Origin: UBA2233 sp002347965 [NCBI: Nitrospirae bacterium UBA2233]
GTDB taxonomy: Bacteria > UBA2233
Assembly: GCA_002347965.1 (NCBI GenBank)
Contig: DDYN01000050.1
Coordinates: 1 to 38,081, forward strand
Length of the DNA stretch: 38,081 nt
Reading direction: 5' to 3'
Shown: one piece after another, positions 26,743 to 33,906 of the stretch
How positions within the stretch are numbered: the first letter of the stretch is position 1
How the letters are laid out: every line of letters begins with the position of its first letter
Made by a program: the position numbers and the translations under genes
Notes under the pieces: model-generated
Seen by the model: only the letters and a program-made list of their open reading frames with translations
The model's database searches: none
What the model was told of the DNA's origin: nothing

Positions 26743-26900
26743 CTACTGCTATCAAAACTGTGCGCAAACGTGCGCACGGTTCTTTTCCTGCCCCGACGTG
26801 TCTCGATGACCGCGTTCGTATCTGACAGGCGTGACTTTCCCGACTACGACAGGAACCATTCCTGCCGTAGCTCCGCCATTGCTGGACGGACTCGCCACGG
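26743..26900 (-). ncRNA. Candidate omega-RNA (reRNA) at the 3' end of tnpB
   Basis: The tnpB-sense strand has two hairpins near the right end. One, at 26844-26870, is a 12-bp stem with a TGG loop containing one G-U wobble. The other, at 26760-26777, is a perfect 7-bp GTGCGCA/TGCGCAC stem with loop CGTT. The wobble would be an A-C mismatch on the opposite strand, so the structure favours the tnpB-sense transcript. TnpB guide RNAs are known to overlap the 3' end of tnpB and to read into flanking DNA, here the first codons of acylphosphatase. The 5' boundary is a guess. Confidence 0.4.
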
Positions 26901-28150
26901 GTAGGGCAGTTGCGGTTGCCAGCCGTTTGAGGTTAATTGCCGCGTTGAGGTCGCGGTCATGGTGGCTGCCGCATTGCGGGCATGTCCATTCCCGGTCTTT
27001 CAACGTCAGCGACTCGTTTTTCCAATTACAGACCGAACACAAACGGCTGCTCGGATACCAGCAATCTGCAATAATGAGTCGGGTGCCGTAGCGTTTTGCC
27101 TTGTATTCGACCTGTGAACGAAACATCCCAAATCCCACGTCGCTGATGGCACGGGCGAGTTTGCCGTTCGCCAGCATGCCTTGGACATTCAGGTCCTCAA
27201 TCACCACCGCTTGGTTTTCGCGGCAGAGTTGAGTCGTAAGCTTGTGGGTAAAATCCGCTCGGATATTAGTAATGCGAGCGTGTAGTCTTGCCGATGCCAT
27301 AGTAGATTTTTTGCGATTATTGGAAACCGGCAGTCGCGTACCCTTAGGGGTAGGGGCGCTTAGCGAAAATCCGGCTGTAACCTTGGCCGATTCAATCTTG
27401 TGACTAATGCGCCGGCCTCGAATCTTGAGACGGCGTAATGCTGCTTTGAGCGGCTTTGGTGCATCAAAGGCTTTGCCGCTGGAAAGTGTCGCGGCCGATT
27501 TAACCCCTAGGTCGATGCCGTTGATCTCATACACAGTGCGACGACGATAGAACTGGGCATCGGACACTTCAACCTGAATCGCCACAAACCAGCGATCCGC
27601 GGTACGCGAGATTGTTGCGCCAAGAATCTTTCCATCGAAACGCAGGGCTTCGGTCATCGCCACATTGCCGACTTTGGGCAGCCGGATTGCCTTTCCGTTG
27701 ACCTTAAACTTGTCGTTGGCGATATAGAAGCTGTCATGTCCATCATGCTTCCGCTTGAAGGTCGGCTGGTATGCCAGTTTTACGCCTTGCCTGCGTAGGC
27801 TGCGGCGCAGTTGTTTGTCGTCGGGTGCCATGCGCGCTCCAGCCTTAACGGCGTCAAAAAACTGCGACCAAGCACGTCCCAGATACTCGAAAGGCTGTGC
27901 GTGCGCATCCCGATGGATAGTCTTGATCCACGGCTGTCCGTTCTTATCCAGCCATTCCGGGTCGTTGTATTTGATGGTGTTGAACCGCTTCTTCAACGCC
28001 ATCGCGTTGGGCTTTAGTCCTGCTTTGTGCTGCCTGTTCCACTCGTCCAGCGCCCAGTTCCAGACTTTGCGCGCCGTGCCGCAGGCGCGATTGAAATACT
28101 CGGCCTGTTCAGCCGTCGGGCGAAGCGGCAATCTTGTGGGTTAGGTGCAT
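26752..28150 (-). pseudogene. tnpB: TnpB RNA-guided nuclease, reading frame broken near the start
   Basis: The frame from the natural ATG (28148-28150, 3 nt after the tnpA stop) reads MHLTHKI, the normal start of IS607-type TnpB. It shifts by one base around 28129-28132 and soon meets a stop. The remaining frame, 26752-28131, encodes 459 residues beginning LRPTAEQAEYFNRACGTAR, and could start only at a TTG. The RuvC residues remain: Asp207 in GIDLGVKS, Glu312 in IEDLNV, and Asp392/Asp394 in HDRDLNAAIN. The zinc-finger cysteines CSVC and CPQC also remain. Removing one G restores the frame. It may be inactive, or active as an N-terminally shortened protein. Confidence 0.75.
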
Positions 28151-28153
28151 GGT

Positions 28154-28762
28154 TTATTCCGTATCACGCCGCAACGCCTCATCCAGCTTTTTTCGGTAGT
28201 TACTCAGCCCGTAGAGCCTGGACGAAAAGCAATGCACGATGGTCATCAAGTCCTGCACCATTTCCTGTTTAGGCGATAACCGCTCCTGGTTGAGTACCAG
28301 CACTTCGCAACCGTTCGACTTTGCGTAATGCTCAAACCACTCGAACCCGAAGCGCGTCAGACGGTCGCGATGGGCAAGGATCAGCGTCTTGATCTCGCGC
28401 CTACCAATCTCGTCCATCAGCGTCAGAAACCGCTTGCGCTTGAAGTTCAGGCCACCGCCGATTTCTTCGATAAATTCCACGTTTGCCAACCCGTTGGCCA
28501 CGACGAACTCTTCCAACACCTTGCGCTGGTTAGCCAAGTCGGGCTTTTGTGCCGCGCTGGAGACTCGGCAATAGGCGACCAAGCGGGTCGGCCCCGTACC
28601 GCCGGACAGGCGCAACCCTTGAAACTCACGAATTTGCGCTTCGCTATACAGCCTTCGGTTGCTGTCCGTTCGCGCTACCGGGATCAGTCGGCCCTCGCGT
28701 TCCCATCGTTGCAGCGTCTTAACCGATACCCCCAACAGCTTTGCAGCCTTTCCGGTACTCAT
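28154..28762 (-). CDS. tnpA: IS607-family serine recombinase transposase
   Basis: About 202 residues. The N-terminus is a MerR-like helix-turn-helix (GKAAKLLGVSVKTLQRWEREGRL). The serine resolvase domain follows, with the catalytic region RLVAYCRVSSAAQKPDLANQ and the LILAHRDRLTRFGFEWF block. It cuts and rejoins DNA to move the element. Two upstream ATGs exist. The first (28783) overlaps the TATAAT of the probable promoter, and the second would leave almost no leader. The ATG at 28760-28762, with GGAAAG four bases ahead, is therefore preferred. Confidence 0.85.
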   Translation of the reverse strand: MSTGKAAKLLGVSVKTLQRWEREGRLIPVARTDSNRRLYSEAQIREFQGLRLSGGTGPTRLVAYCRVSSAAQKPDLANQRKVLEEFVVANGLANVEFIEEIGGGLNFKRKRFLTLMDEIGRREIKTLILAHRDRLTRFGFEWFEHYAKSNGCEVLVLNQERLSPKQEMVQDLMTIVHCFSSRLYGLSNYRKKLDEALRRDTE

Positions 28763-28781
28763 GGTGCTTTCCATAAGTACC

Positions 28782-28809
28782 ATTATACATGTTTAATCAC
28801 TCTTTGCAA
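28782..28809 (-). promoter_or_regulatory. Probable promoter of tnpA within the left end of the element
   Basis: TTGCAA (28804-28809) and a perfect TATAAT (28782-28787) are spaced by 16 nt on the minus strand. The predicted start lies around 28775, leaving a very short leader before the ATG at 28762. Confidence 0.6.
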
Positions 28810-28825
28810 TACTAGAGTCGAGCTC

Positions 28826-30082
28826 CTACACAAGCAGCATGTAGAGAATCTCCTTGGCAAGACCTGCCAGATCGTCAAAATGGACGGCCTCGTCGGCGGC
28901 ATGCGCCCCTTTTGACCTGGGACTCATAACTCCCATCCCTACGATCGGAACGTCCGGGCAGACCTTCTGAATGTAGCTCATGTCGGAGGCGCCCCCCATT
29001 CCCCCTTTCCTGAACATCGTCGGGTCTAACCCGTAAATTTTGGACAGCGCCTCGACCTTCTTCTGGTGCCATGGCGTATCCCATGCAACTCGGACAGGGT
29101 CGTAGAAATGGTAGGCCTCAAAGCGAACACCCTCGAACCCGCGAACGAGCGATCCCATCTCCTCCCTTATTCCCTCAAAACTCTCCTCCCGGGTAAAGCG
29201 CCTGTCGATAACCACGCTGCAGGTATCGGGGATGATGTTCGCCTTTAGGCCAGATTTGATCATTGTTATGTTCATCGTCGAGCCCATTCTCTTGTCCGGA
29301 AAGAATAGCAGGGGCTCGTCGGTAAGCCTTGAGGCAAGAGAACGCTTGTATTCCAGCAGGCTTGCAAGCGCCGGAATTGCGTTTTCGAGCGCATTGTCCC
29401 CCAAGAAAGGAAGCCCCACATGCGCACCTTTGCCGAGGAACGTCAGGTGAACTTCCATCGAGCCCAAAAGCGAGGTCAACAAGACGGGCCATTGCCCTCC
29501 CCCCTCGAGCCAAAGAAGCGGGCCTTGGATCTTTCTTTGGAGAGCAACCTCGTAAACCCCCGGATATCCGCCGATCTCTTCGTCCGTACAGAACAGGCCG
29601 ACCGGATTATACCTAGGCTCGATCCCAAGTTCCCCCAAAAGGTGCGCCACAAAAAGCACGCAGGCCATTGCTCCCTTCATATCTACCGCCCCGCGGCCGA
29701 ATACGCAATCGTCCACGATCACGCCGCTAAACGGAGGCGAACTCCATCCCTCTTGGGCTTGGGCAGGGACAACGTCCAAGTGTGCGTAAAGGCTTACCGG
29801 AGGCCTCTTGAACGGACCCTTCGCAATAAGATTGACACGATCGCCTTCGAGCAAGAATGGAAGCCCGTCAAGCTTAGATTGTTCAACAAGGATTTCTTCA
29901 AAGCTCCAGCCCAGCGGAGCAAGGAAAGAGCGGATGTAGGCGCAGAGCTCTGGATAATTGCGCCCTGGCGGGTTTGAGGTGTCGAACCCGATAAGGTCGC
30001 AAAGCGTCTGGCCGATGGCATGCTTTCTTCGGTCGACTTCCTCGAAGATTTGCTCAATGAAGCACGGCTGAGAGGTACGCAT
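28826..30082 (-). CDS. M20-family metallopeptidase (ArgE/DapE/acetylornithine deacetylase-like)
   Basis: A 418-residue di-metal amidase. Metal and catalytic residues: His101 and Asp103 in YAHLDVVPA, Asp134 in GAVDMKG, and the Glu168-Glu169 pair in CTDEEIGG. A dimerisation insert follows. Family members remove acyl groups from amino acids or cleave small peptides; the substrate here is not evident. The frame is open further upstream (TTG at 30151), but the ATG at 30080-30082, with GGAGGG about 9 nt ahead, fits better and starts just after the TIGR02757 gene. The IS607 element lies directly behind its stop codon. Confidence 0.87.
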   Translation of the reverse strand: MRTSQPCFIEQIFEEVDRRKHAIGQTLCDLIGFDTSNPPGRNYPELCAYIRSFLAPLGWSFEEILVEQSKLDGLPFLLEGDRVNLIAKGPFKRPPVSLYAHLDVVPAQAQEGWSSPPFSGVIVDDCVFGRGAVDMKGAMACVLFVAHLLGELGIEPRYNPVGLFCTDEEIGGYPGVYEVALQRKIQGPLLWLEGGGQWPVLLTSLLGSMEVHLTFLGKGAHVGLPFLGDNALENAIPALASLLEYKRSLASRLTDEPLLFFPDKRMGSTMNITMIKSGLKANIIPDTCSVVIDRRFTREESFEGIREEMGSLVRGFEGVRFEAYHFYDPVRVAWDTPWHQKKVEALSKIYGLDPTMFRKGGMGGASDMSYIQKVCPDVPIVGMGVMSPRSKGAHAADEAVHFDDLAGLAKEILYMLLV

Positions 30083-30087
30083 CGTCT

Positions 30088-30975
30088 TTAACCCTCCGGA
30101 GGTTCTGGTTGGGCAAGCATGCAGACAGGCTTCAAGGGACAAGCCAGACAAACCCCGGGCTCAAACCGACGACTGCACGTCCGCATCATTCCAAAATGAG
30201 ACAGGGGCATGTCGAAAGACAGCGGGTCTTCCGGACATGCCTCGAGAAAGGACTCCGTAAGCTGGATGCAGGCTTTTCTACCCGGCGTCTTGGCCTGGAT
30301 AAGCCCAAGCTGTCTCCCGAGGCGAAACACGTGCGTGTCCAAAGGGGCGCATAAGCGATCCTTCGGAATCCCCTTCCAAAGCCCACAATCAAACCCGTCC
30401 TCGCGAACCATCCAACGGAGGAACAGGTTCAAGCGCTTCAAGGGGGACGCGTTGCCCTGGGGCAAGAGAAACAAGATTGGACGGCCAAGGGACTGCCCCT
30501 TAGAGACCGCCTCATGCCTCAAGCGTTCAAGAAAGGCCTCGCTCGCCGCCCATACTTCCCCAGAGCCCAGGTATCCCTGCATGAACAAGGCTTCCAGGCT
30601 GCCGTGGGTTTGGAGGATGCGGGCTAGGCCCCCAAGAAGCCAAATGAGCGCCTCGGACGGGATAAACCTGTACTTCCAGCCGGACAGCGCGTCGGCAAGC
30701 CTCGTTCGCTCCCTGTCGTAATGATACAGGCTTTGCCATGGAGAAGGGCCAAGGGCCAAAAGCAGCGCTTCCAGGCGCCCCTTCAAGACAGAAACGCTCC
30801 CAAACGCGAGAGTAGCGGCGAGGAACCCCGCCAATTCGACATCCTTCGGGTCTTCGTACGAGCGTAAAAACATCGCAGGATCCTTCCAAACCGAGGACGG
30901 AAGCTGGTTCCAAAACGCCTCCTTAAGCTCAATAAGCGCTTTTGCACGGCACTTCACTGGGTTTGTCAAACCCAA
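30088..30975 (-). CDS. TIGR02757 (DUF2400) family protein
   Basis: A 295-residue protein of a family with distant similarity to HhH-GPD DNA glycosylases. Features seen are DVELAGFLAATLAFGSVSVL (about 45-64), CAPLDTHVFRLGRQLGL (about 209-225), and a C-terminal Cys267-x8-Cys276-x2-Cys279-x5-Cys285 cluster close to the Fe-S loop of endonuclease III (x6/x2/x5). A role in DNA repair is possible but unproven. The frame opens with TTG at 30973-30975, preceded by GGGGGA at 7 nt. A palindrome overlaps the start. The M20 gene follows after 5 nt. Confidence 0.78.
   Translation of the reverse strand: MGLTNPVKCRAKALIELKEAFWNQLPSSVWKDPAMFLRSYEDPKDVELAGFLAATLAFGSVSVLKGRLEALLLALGPSPWQSLYHYDRERTRLADALSGWKYRFIPSEALIWLLGGLARILQTHGSLEALFMQGYLGSGEVWAASEAFLERLRHEAVSKGQSLGRPILFLLPQGNASPLKRLNLFLRWMVREDGFDCGLWKGIPKDRLCAPLDTHVFRLGRQLGLIQAKTPGRKACIQLTESFLEACPEDPLSFDMPLSHFGMMRTCSRRFEPGVCLACPLKPVCMLAQPEPPEG
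30959..30973. repeat. 15-bp palindrome at the start of the TIGR02757 gene
   Basis: GGGTTTG-T-CAAACCC is a perfect palindrome with one central base. It overlaps the last base of the TTG start codon and the next codons, so it could be an operator or an mRNA hairpin that limits initiation. A chance occurrence cannot be ruled out. Confidence 0.3.
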
Positions 30976-31073
30976 AACTGTATCCCCCGCTTACGCACAG
31001 ACTAAAGGGGATACCGAATGGCCATGCATAGCGAGGACCGTTCCTTAAAAAAGCCCATCTTAAAACGAAATCC

Positions 31074-31102
31074 TTGTACTTTATACGTTTTATTGTTAGA
31101 AT
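31074..31102 (+). promoter_or_regulatory. Probable promoter of the OB/HD and nucleotidyltransferase genes
   Basis: TTGTAC (31074-31079) and TAGAAT (31097-31102) are separated by 17 nt in the AT-rich part of the 200-nt divergent gap (30976-31175). The leader to the ATG at 31176 would be about 67 nt. Nothing else was identified in this gap. Confidence 0.5.
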
Positions 31103-31175
31103 TGACCTGGATTGCGGTTGTTGTACGCCGTTTGCCGGGCTAAATATAAGGGAGCTACAAAGCCCAGGAGATAGG

Positions 31176-32234
31176 ATGAACGAGCTTACTTGGCTTAAGG
31201 ACGTTCTCCCTGGAAAACCCTTCGTTACGGTCGTGCGTCTAAAAATTAAAGAGCGAAAGCGCTCAAAAGTCAACGACCCCTACCTTCGGCTGGTGTTCGA
31301 GGACAAATTTGGCACGCTCGACGCTACGCTATGGAACCCAGACTTAGAACGGCTCGAAGAAGCGCTTCGCCAAGGCGAAACCTTTCGGGTCGAGGGCGTC
31401 GGCTCTTCTTACCTGGGAAAACGGTGCATGACCATCAAGTCGCTCGCCAAGGTCCCTGAAGACCCTTGGGTCAAGGAGCGGCTCGACATTCTTCCGCTTG
31501 GCCGCAAGCACTGGCTGTTGGCACGCTTAAAAGACCTCTCTCTCAAGATAGAAAACGCCTATCTGCGCAAGCTCATCGTAGTTTTTCTCGAAGACAGGGC
31601 GTTCATGGAGCGTTTTGGCCATGCCCCAGGGGGCAAGGAGATTCACCATTCGCACGAAGGCGGGCTTTTGGAGCACACCGTCTCGATCATGGGGCTTTGC
31701 GTAAAACTCAAAGAACACTACCGTGAGTTAAGCTTAGACCTCCTGCTTGCAGGCGCTTTTCTGCACGACATCGGGAAAGTGGAAGAGCTCGACCCGGATC
31801 ACGAGGGCACGTACACGGACGAAGGCAGGCTTTTGGGGCACATTACGCTGGGGGCGATGATGGCCGAAAAACGCATGTCCAAGATTCGAGGTTTTCCCAA
31901 AAGCCTACGTAGCGTCGTGCTGCACATGATCCTTTCTCATCAGGGCGCATACGAGTTTGGTTCTCCAAAGCGCCCAAAATTCGCCGAAGCGCTAGTATTG
32001 TACTATTTAGATGAAATTGATTCAAAGCTTTTCCAGATAAAAGAGTTTATCCGACAGCAAGGCGGAGAAGACGACGCTGGGCCGTGGACGGGATATAACC
32101 GTTGGCTTGGCCGCTACCTCATCAGAGACGTCGCACGCTTCGTAAGCGACCCATCTCAAGAAGAATCGTCCCTTGCTACGTCCTTGGATGCTGTAAAACG
32201 TGAGCCTTCCTTGTTCGAAGGGTTGAGCGGGTAA
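31176..32234 (+). CDS. YhaM-like OB-fold/HD-domain 3'-5' exoribonuclease
   Basis: A 352-residue protein. Residues about 10-95 form an OB-type nucleic-acid-binding fold (KPFVTVVRLKIKERKRSKVNDPYLRLVF). Residues about 155-320 form an HD metal-dependent hydrolase domain with EIHHSHEGGLLEHT, then FLHDIGKVEEL, and a later HMILSHQGAYEFGSP histidine block. This order is that of YhaM, an RNA-degrading enzyme. The upstream frame is open, but CAGGAG lies 5 nt before the ATG at 31176 and MNELTWLKDV matches the family start. The nucleotidyltransferase follows after 6 nt. Confidence 0.85.
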   Translation: MNELTWLKDVLPGKPFVTVVRLKIKERKRSKVNDPYLRLVFEDKFGTLDATLWNPDLERLEEALRQGETFRVEGVGSSYLGKRCMTIKSLAKVPEDPWVKERLDILPLGRKHWLLARLKDLSLKIENAYLRKLIVVFLEDRAFMERFGHAPGGKEIHHSHEGGLLEHTVSIMGLCVKLKEHYRELSLDLLLAGAFLHDIGKVEELDPDHEGTYTDEGRLLGHITLGAMMAEKRMSKIRGFPKSLRSVVLHMILSHQGAYEFGSPKRPKFAEALVLYYLDEIDSKLFQIKEFIRQQGGEDDAGPWTGYNRWLGRYLIRDVARFVSDPSQEESSLATSLDAVKREPSLFEGLSG

Positions 32235-32240
32235 CGCTGC

Positions 32241-33182
32241 TTGAGAGAGCTTTTCTTCTATCAAAACCCGAGGCAATGGTCTTGGGTCGTTCCTTGGCTT
32301 TTTCGTTGCCGGCGTTTGGGCGTTCCGATTGTACTCGTAGGGGGATGCATCCGCGACTGGCTGCTTTCAAGGCACGTAGAGGAGCTCGATGCCGTGGCAT
32401 TGTCCGACATCAACCCGGACGCGCTACGCGAAGCGCTGGTTTACTTCCTTCCGGGGACAAAAGGGCCCTATGTCCTGAAGGGGACGAAGGACGTCCGGTA
32501 CCGCTACGTCCATCAAGGGCTTGGGGTGGCGTTCGACATTCTCCCTTTGCGTGGGGACTCCCTTAAGGAAGACCTAAGGCTTCGCGACTTCACCATTAAC
32601 GCCTGCATCGGCTTGCCGGGCCAAAACCAAGCCCTTGTTATCGACGATCCACTCGGCTTAGGCATGAAAGACTTGACAGAAAAAAGGATCAAGACGCCGA
32701 AGGACCCGCTTGCCACGCTTCTTGACGATCCGGTGCGCGCCATAAGGGCGCTTAGGCTTCGTCATACTCTCGGCTTCACCTTGGAACCTGGATTCCAAGC
32801 CGCCATTCGGGCAAGCCTTGCTTCGGGCATCCTGGGTTGTGTCTCGGCAGGACGGGTTCGGCAAGAGCTCGAACGGATTCTGATGGATAGGGGGCTTGAC
32901 CTAGAAAGGCTCGTCTTGGACATCCGAATGCTCGGTCTAGATGGGGCACTGGCCGCCATGCTGGCCGTTTCCCCGGGAAATGGGCGAAGTGAACCGTCCA
33001 AGGGCAGCACTTTCGCCTTTCAGGCACTCCCCATGCTCCCATGGCTTCGTACTGGAGTACTCCTGAGCTTCCTTTTTGGCCAAGGGGAGGCTTTAGACAG
33101 AGGGCTTTTTGGTCTAGGCTACGCGAAGAAGAATATTCGGCTTATCCGGAGAATGCTTGACAAAACGTCGAAAGTATTTTAG
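32241..33182 (+). CDS. cca: CCA-adding/poly(A) polymerase-type tRNA nucleotidyltransferase
   Basis: A 313-residue class II nucleotidyltransferase. It has IVLVGGCIRDWLL (30-42), RDFTINACIG, the YVHQGLGVAFDILPLRG strand and DDPVRAIRALRLRHTLGF. It should add or repair tRNA 3' CCA ends. The metal-binding DxD reads Glu48-Leu-Asp50, so the first aspartate is replaced. The C-terminal part is shorter than usual. The frame starts with TTG 6 nt after the OB/HD gene. Pairing with an RNA nuclease suggests a shared RNA-processing role. A poly(A) polymerase activity is an alternative. Confidence 0.85.
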   Translation: MRELFFYQNPRQWSWVVPWLFRCRRLGVPIVLVGGCIRDWLLSRHVEELDAVALSDINPDALREALVYFLPGTKGPYVLKGTKDVRYRYVHQGLGVAFDILPLRGDSLKEDLRLRDFTINACIGLPGQNQALVIDDPLGLGMKDLTEKRIKTPKDPLATLLDDPVRAIRALRLRHTLGFTLEPGFQAAIRASLASGILGCVSAGRVRQELERILMDRGLDLERLVLDIRMLGLDGALAAMLAVSPGNGRSEPSKGSTFAFQALPMLPWLRTGVLLSFLFGQGEALDRGLFGLGYAKKNIRLIRRMLDKTSKVF

Positions 33183-33319
33183 CCTAAAAAAAGTCTTTGA
33201 TGATGAACTCGGCAGGCGTCTTCTGAACCTCCGGGGATGTTGCCGATGAGAATGCTCGGGTGAAACGATGCGTAGGTTGCCCGCCTGGATGGAAAGTTGG
33301 TCCTTTTGTCATCTCTTGT
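33183..33319 (+). promoter_or_regulatory. Upstream half of a 353-nt gene-free stretch, possible promoter region
   Basis: No credible gene is seen. A perfect TTGACA (33157-33162, inside the 3' end of the nucleotidyltransferase gene) stands 17 nt before a weak TAGCCT (33180-33185), so transcription could begin near 33192 and run into the structured RNA that follows. A local pairing of CTCGGCA with TTGCCGATGAG is possible around 33208-33250. Confidence 0.3.
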
Positions 33320-33500
33320 CCGTACCGGTTCTCGCTCGTCACGGCACACAAGCGGTCACATCACAAGGTTGGCTCCGAGCCTGTTCAAAGGGGCGGGTTG
33401 CGCTTACCCCTAGAAAGGCGAGGGAATTGCAACGAGAACGGAGCATAAGGAGGTGTGCTGTTTGAGGGCATGAGGTAGCGCGGAACCGGCTGTTTTTTCT
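33320..33500 (+). ncRNA. Candidate structured RNA with five nested stems, or long leader of the RRM gene
   Basis: Five complementary pairs nest inside one another: CCGGTTC/GAACCGG (33325-33331 with 33483-33489), GCACAC/GTGTGC (33344-33349 with 33453-33458), GCTCC/GGAGC (33372-33376 with 33440-33444), GTTC/GAAC (33383-33386 with 33436-33439) and GTTGC/GCAAC (33397-33401 with 33429-33433). A TTTTTT run (33493-33498) follows the closing stem, like an intrinsic terminator. The result is a rod of about 180 nt, the size and shape of 6S RNA. No signature of RNase P RNA, SRP RNA or tmRNA was found. It could also be the leader of the RNA-binding protein gene 36 nt on. Confidence 0.45.
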
Positions 33501-33535
33501 TTTATCCTTCACAGAATCAACTAAACGAACAGGGA

Positions 33536-33838
33536 ATGGCTCGTATGGACTTTTTTTCGCAGAAGGACACAGAAGTGCAAGGCAGTAAACTTTACGTAGG
33601 CAACCTAACCTATTCTGTAGACGACGAGCAGCTCAAGGAGCTATTTTCGAAGTACGGCGAAGTCAAGAGCGTTCGAGTAATCGAGGGCAAAGGTTTCGGC
33701 TTCGTCGAAATGGGCTCGCAGAGTGATGCGGTGAAGGCCAAGGAGGCCTTGGACGGCCAGAACTTCTCGGGGCGTACGCTCCGTGTGAACGAGGCAAGAC
33801 CTCCCAAGCCAAAGCCACGTATGGGATACGGCCGGTAA
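33536..33838 (+). CDS. Small RRM-type RNA-binding protein
   Basis: A 100-residue protein with one RNA-recognition motif. RNP2 is KLYVGNL (18-24) and RNP1 is the GKGFGFVEM segment (about 51-59), both with their aromatic RNA-stacking residues. A short basic, glycine-containing tail follows (KPKPRMGYGR). Such single-RRM proteins in bacteria often respond to cold and bind RNA chaperone-like. Two ATGs are possible, at 33536 and 33545; AGGG lies tight against the first and about 10 nt from the second. The upstream structured RNA may be its leader. Confidence 0.9.
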   Translation: MARMDFFSQKDTEVQGSKLYVGNLTYSVDDEQLKELFSKYGEVKSVRVIEGKGFGFVEMGSQSDAVKAKEALDGQNFSGRTLRVNEARPPKPKPRMGYGR

Positions 33839-33853
33839 CCGGCAACATCCATC

Positions 33854-33890
33854 AAACAAAAAGGGGCAGGTTACCTGCCCCTTTTTGTTT
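33854..33890. terminator. Bidirectional intrinsic terminator between the RRM gene and glmS
   Basis: A 17-bp perfect inverted repeat with a TTA loop: AAACAAAAAGGGGCAGG at 33854-33870 and CCTGCCCCTTTTTGTTT at 33874-33890. GC-rich in the centre with A and T tracts on the outside, it can end transcripts from both convergent genes. Confidence 0.92.
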
Positions 33891-33906
33891 CTCTACGCGG
33901 AACTTT

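Larger units (their letters stand above)
26742..28829 (-). mobile_element. IS607-type insertion sequence (serine recombinase plus TnpB)
   Basis: The element carries tnpA (MerR-like helix-turn-helix plus serine recombinase) followed by tnpB, the standard IS607 arrangement. Both flanks contain CCTAC (26742-26746 and 28825-28829; GTAGG on the coding strand). This fits exchange at a short GG-containing core without target duplication, as reported for IS607. No terminal inverted repeats are evident, also as expected. Exact ends are inferred from this shared pentamer only. It sits between the M20 peptidase and acylphosphatase genes. Confidence 0.75.

Noticed and set aside
26455-28830. Terminal inverted repeats or a target duplication for the insertion element
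   Set aside because: None is visible beyond the CCTAC pentamer, which fits a serine recombinase and not a DDE transposase.
30083-30151. A 23-residue extension of the M20 peptidase from a TTG
   Set aside because: It overlaps the TIGR02757 gene, while a good ribosome site precedes the ATG at 30082.
33183-33500. RNase P RNA, SRP RNA or tmRNA in the gene-free stretch
   Set aside because: The GAGGAAAGTCC, GGAAGGNAGCAG and tmRNA tag or TTCGA signatures were not found on either strand. Only a generic structured RNA can be supported.
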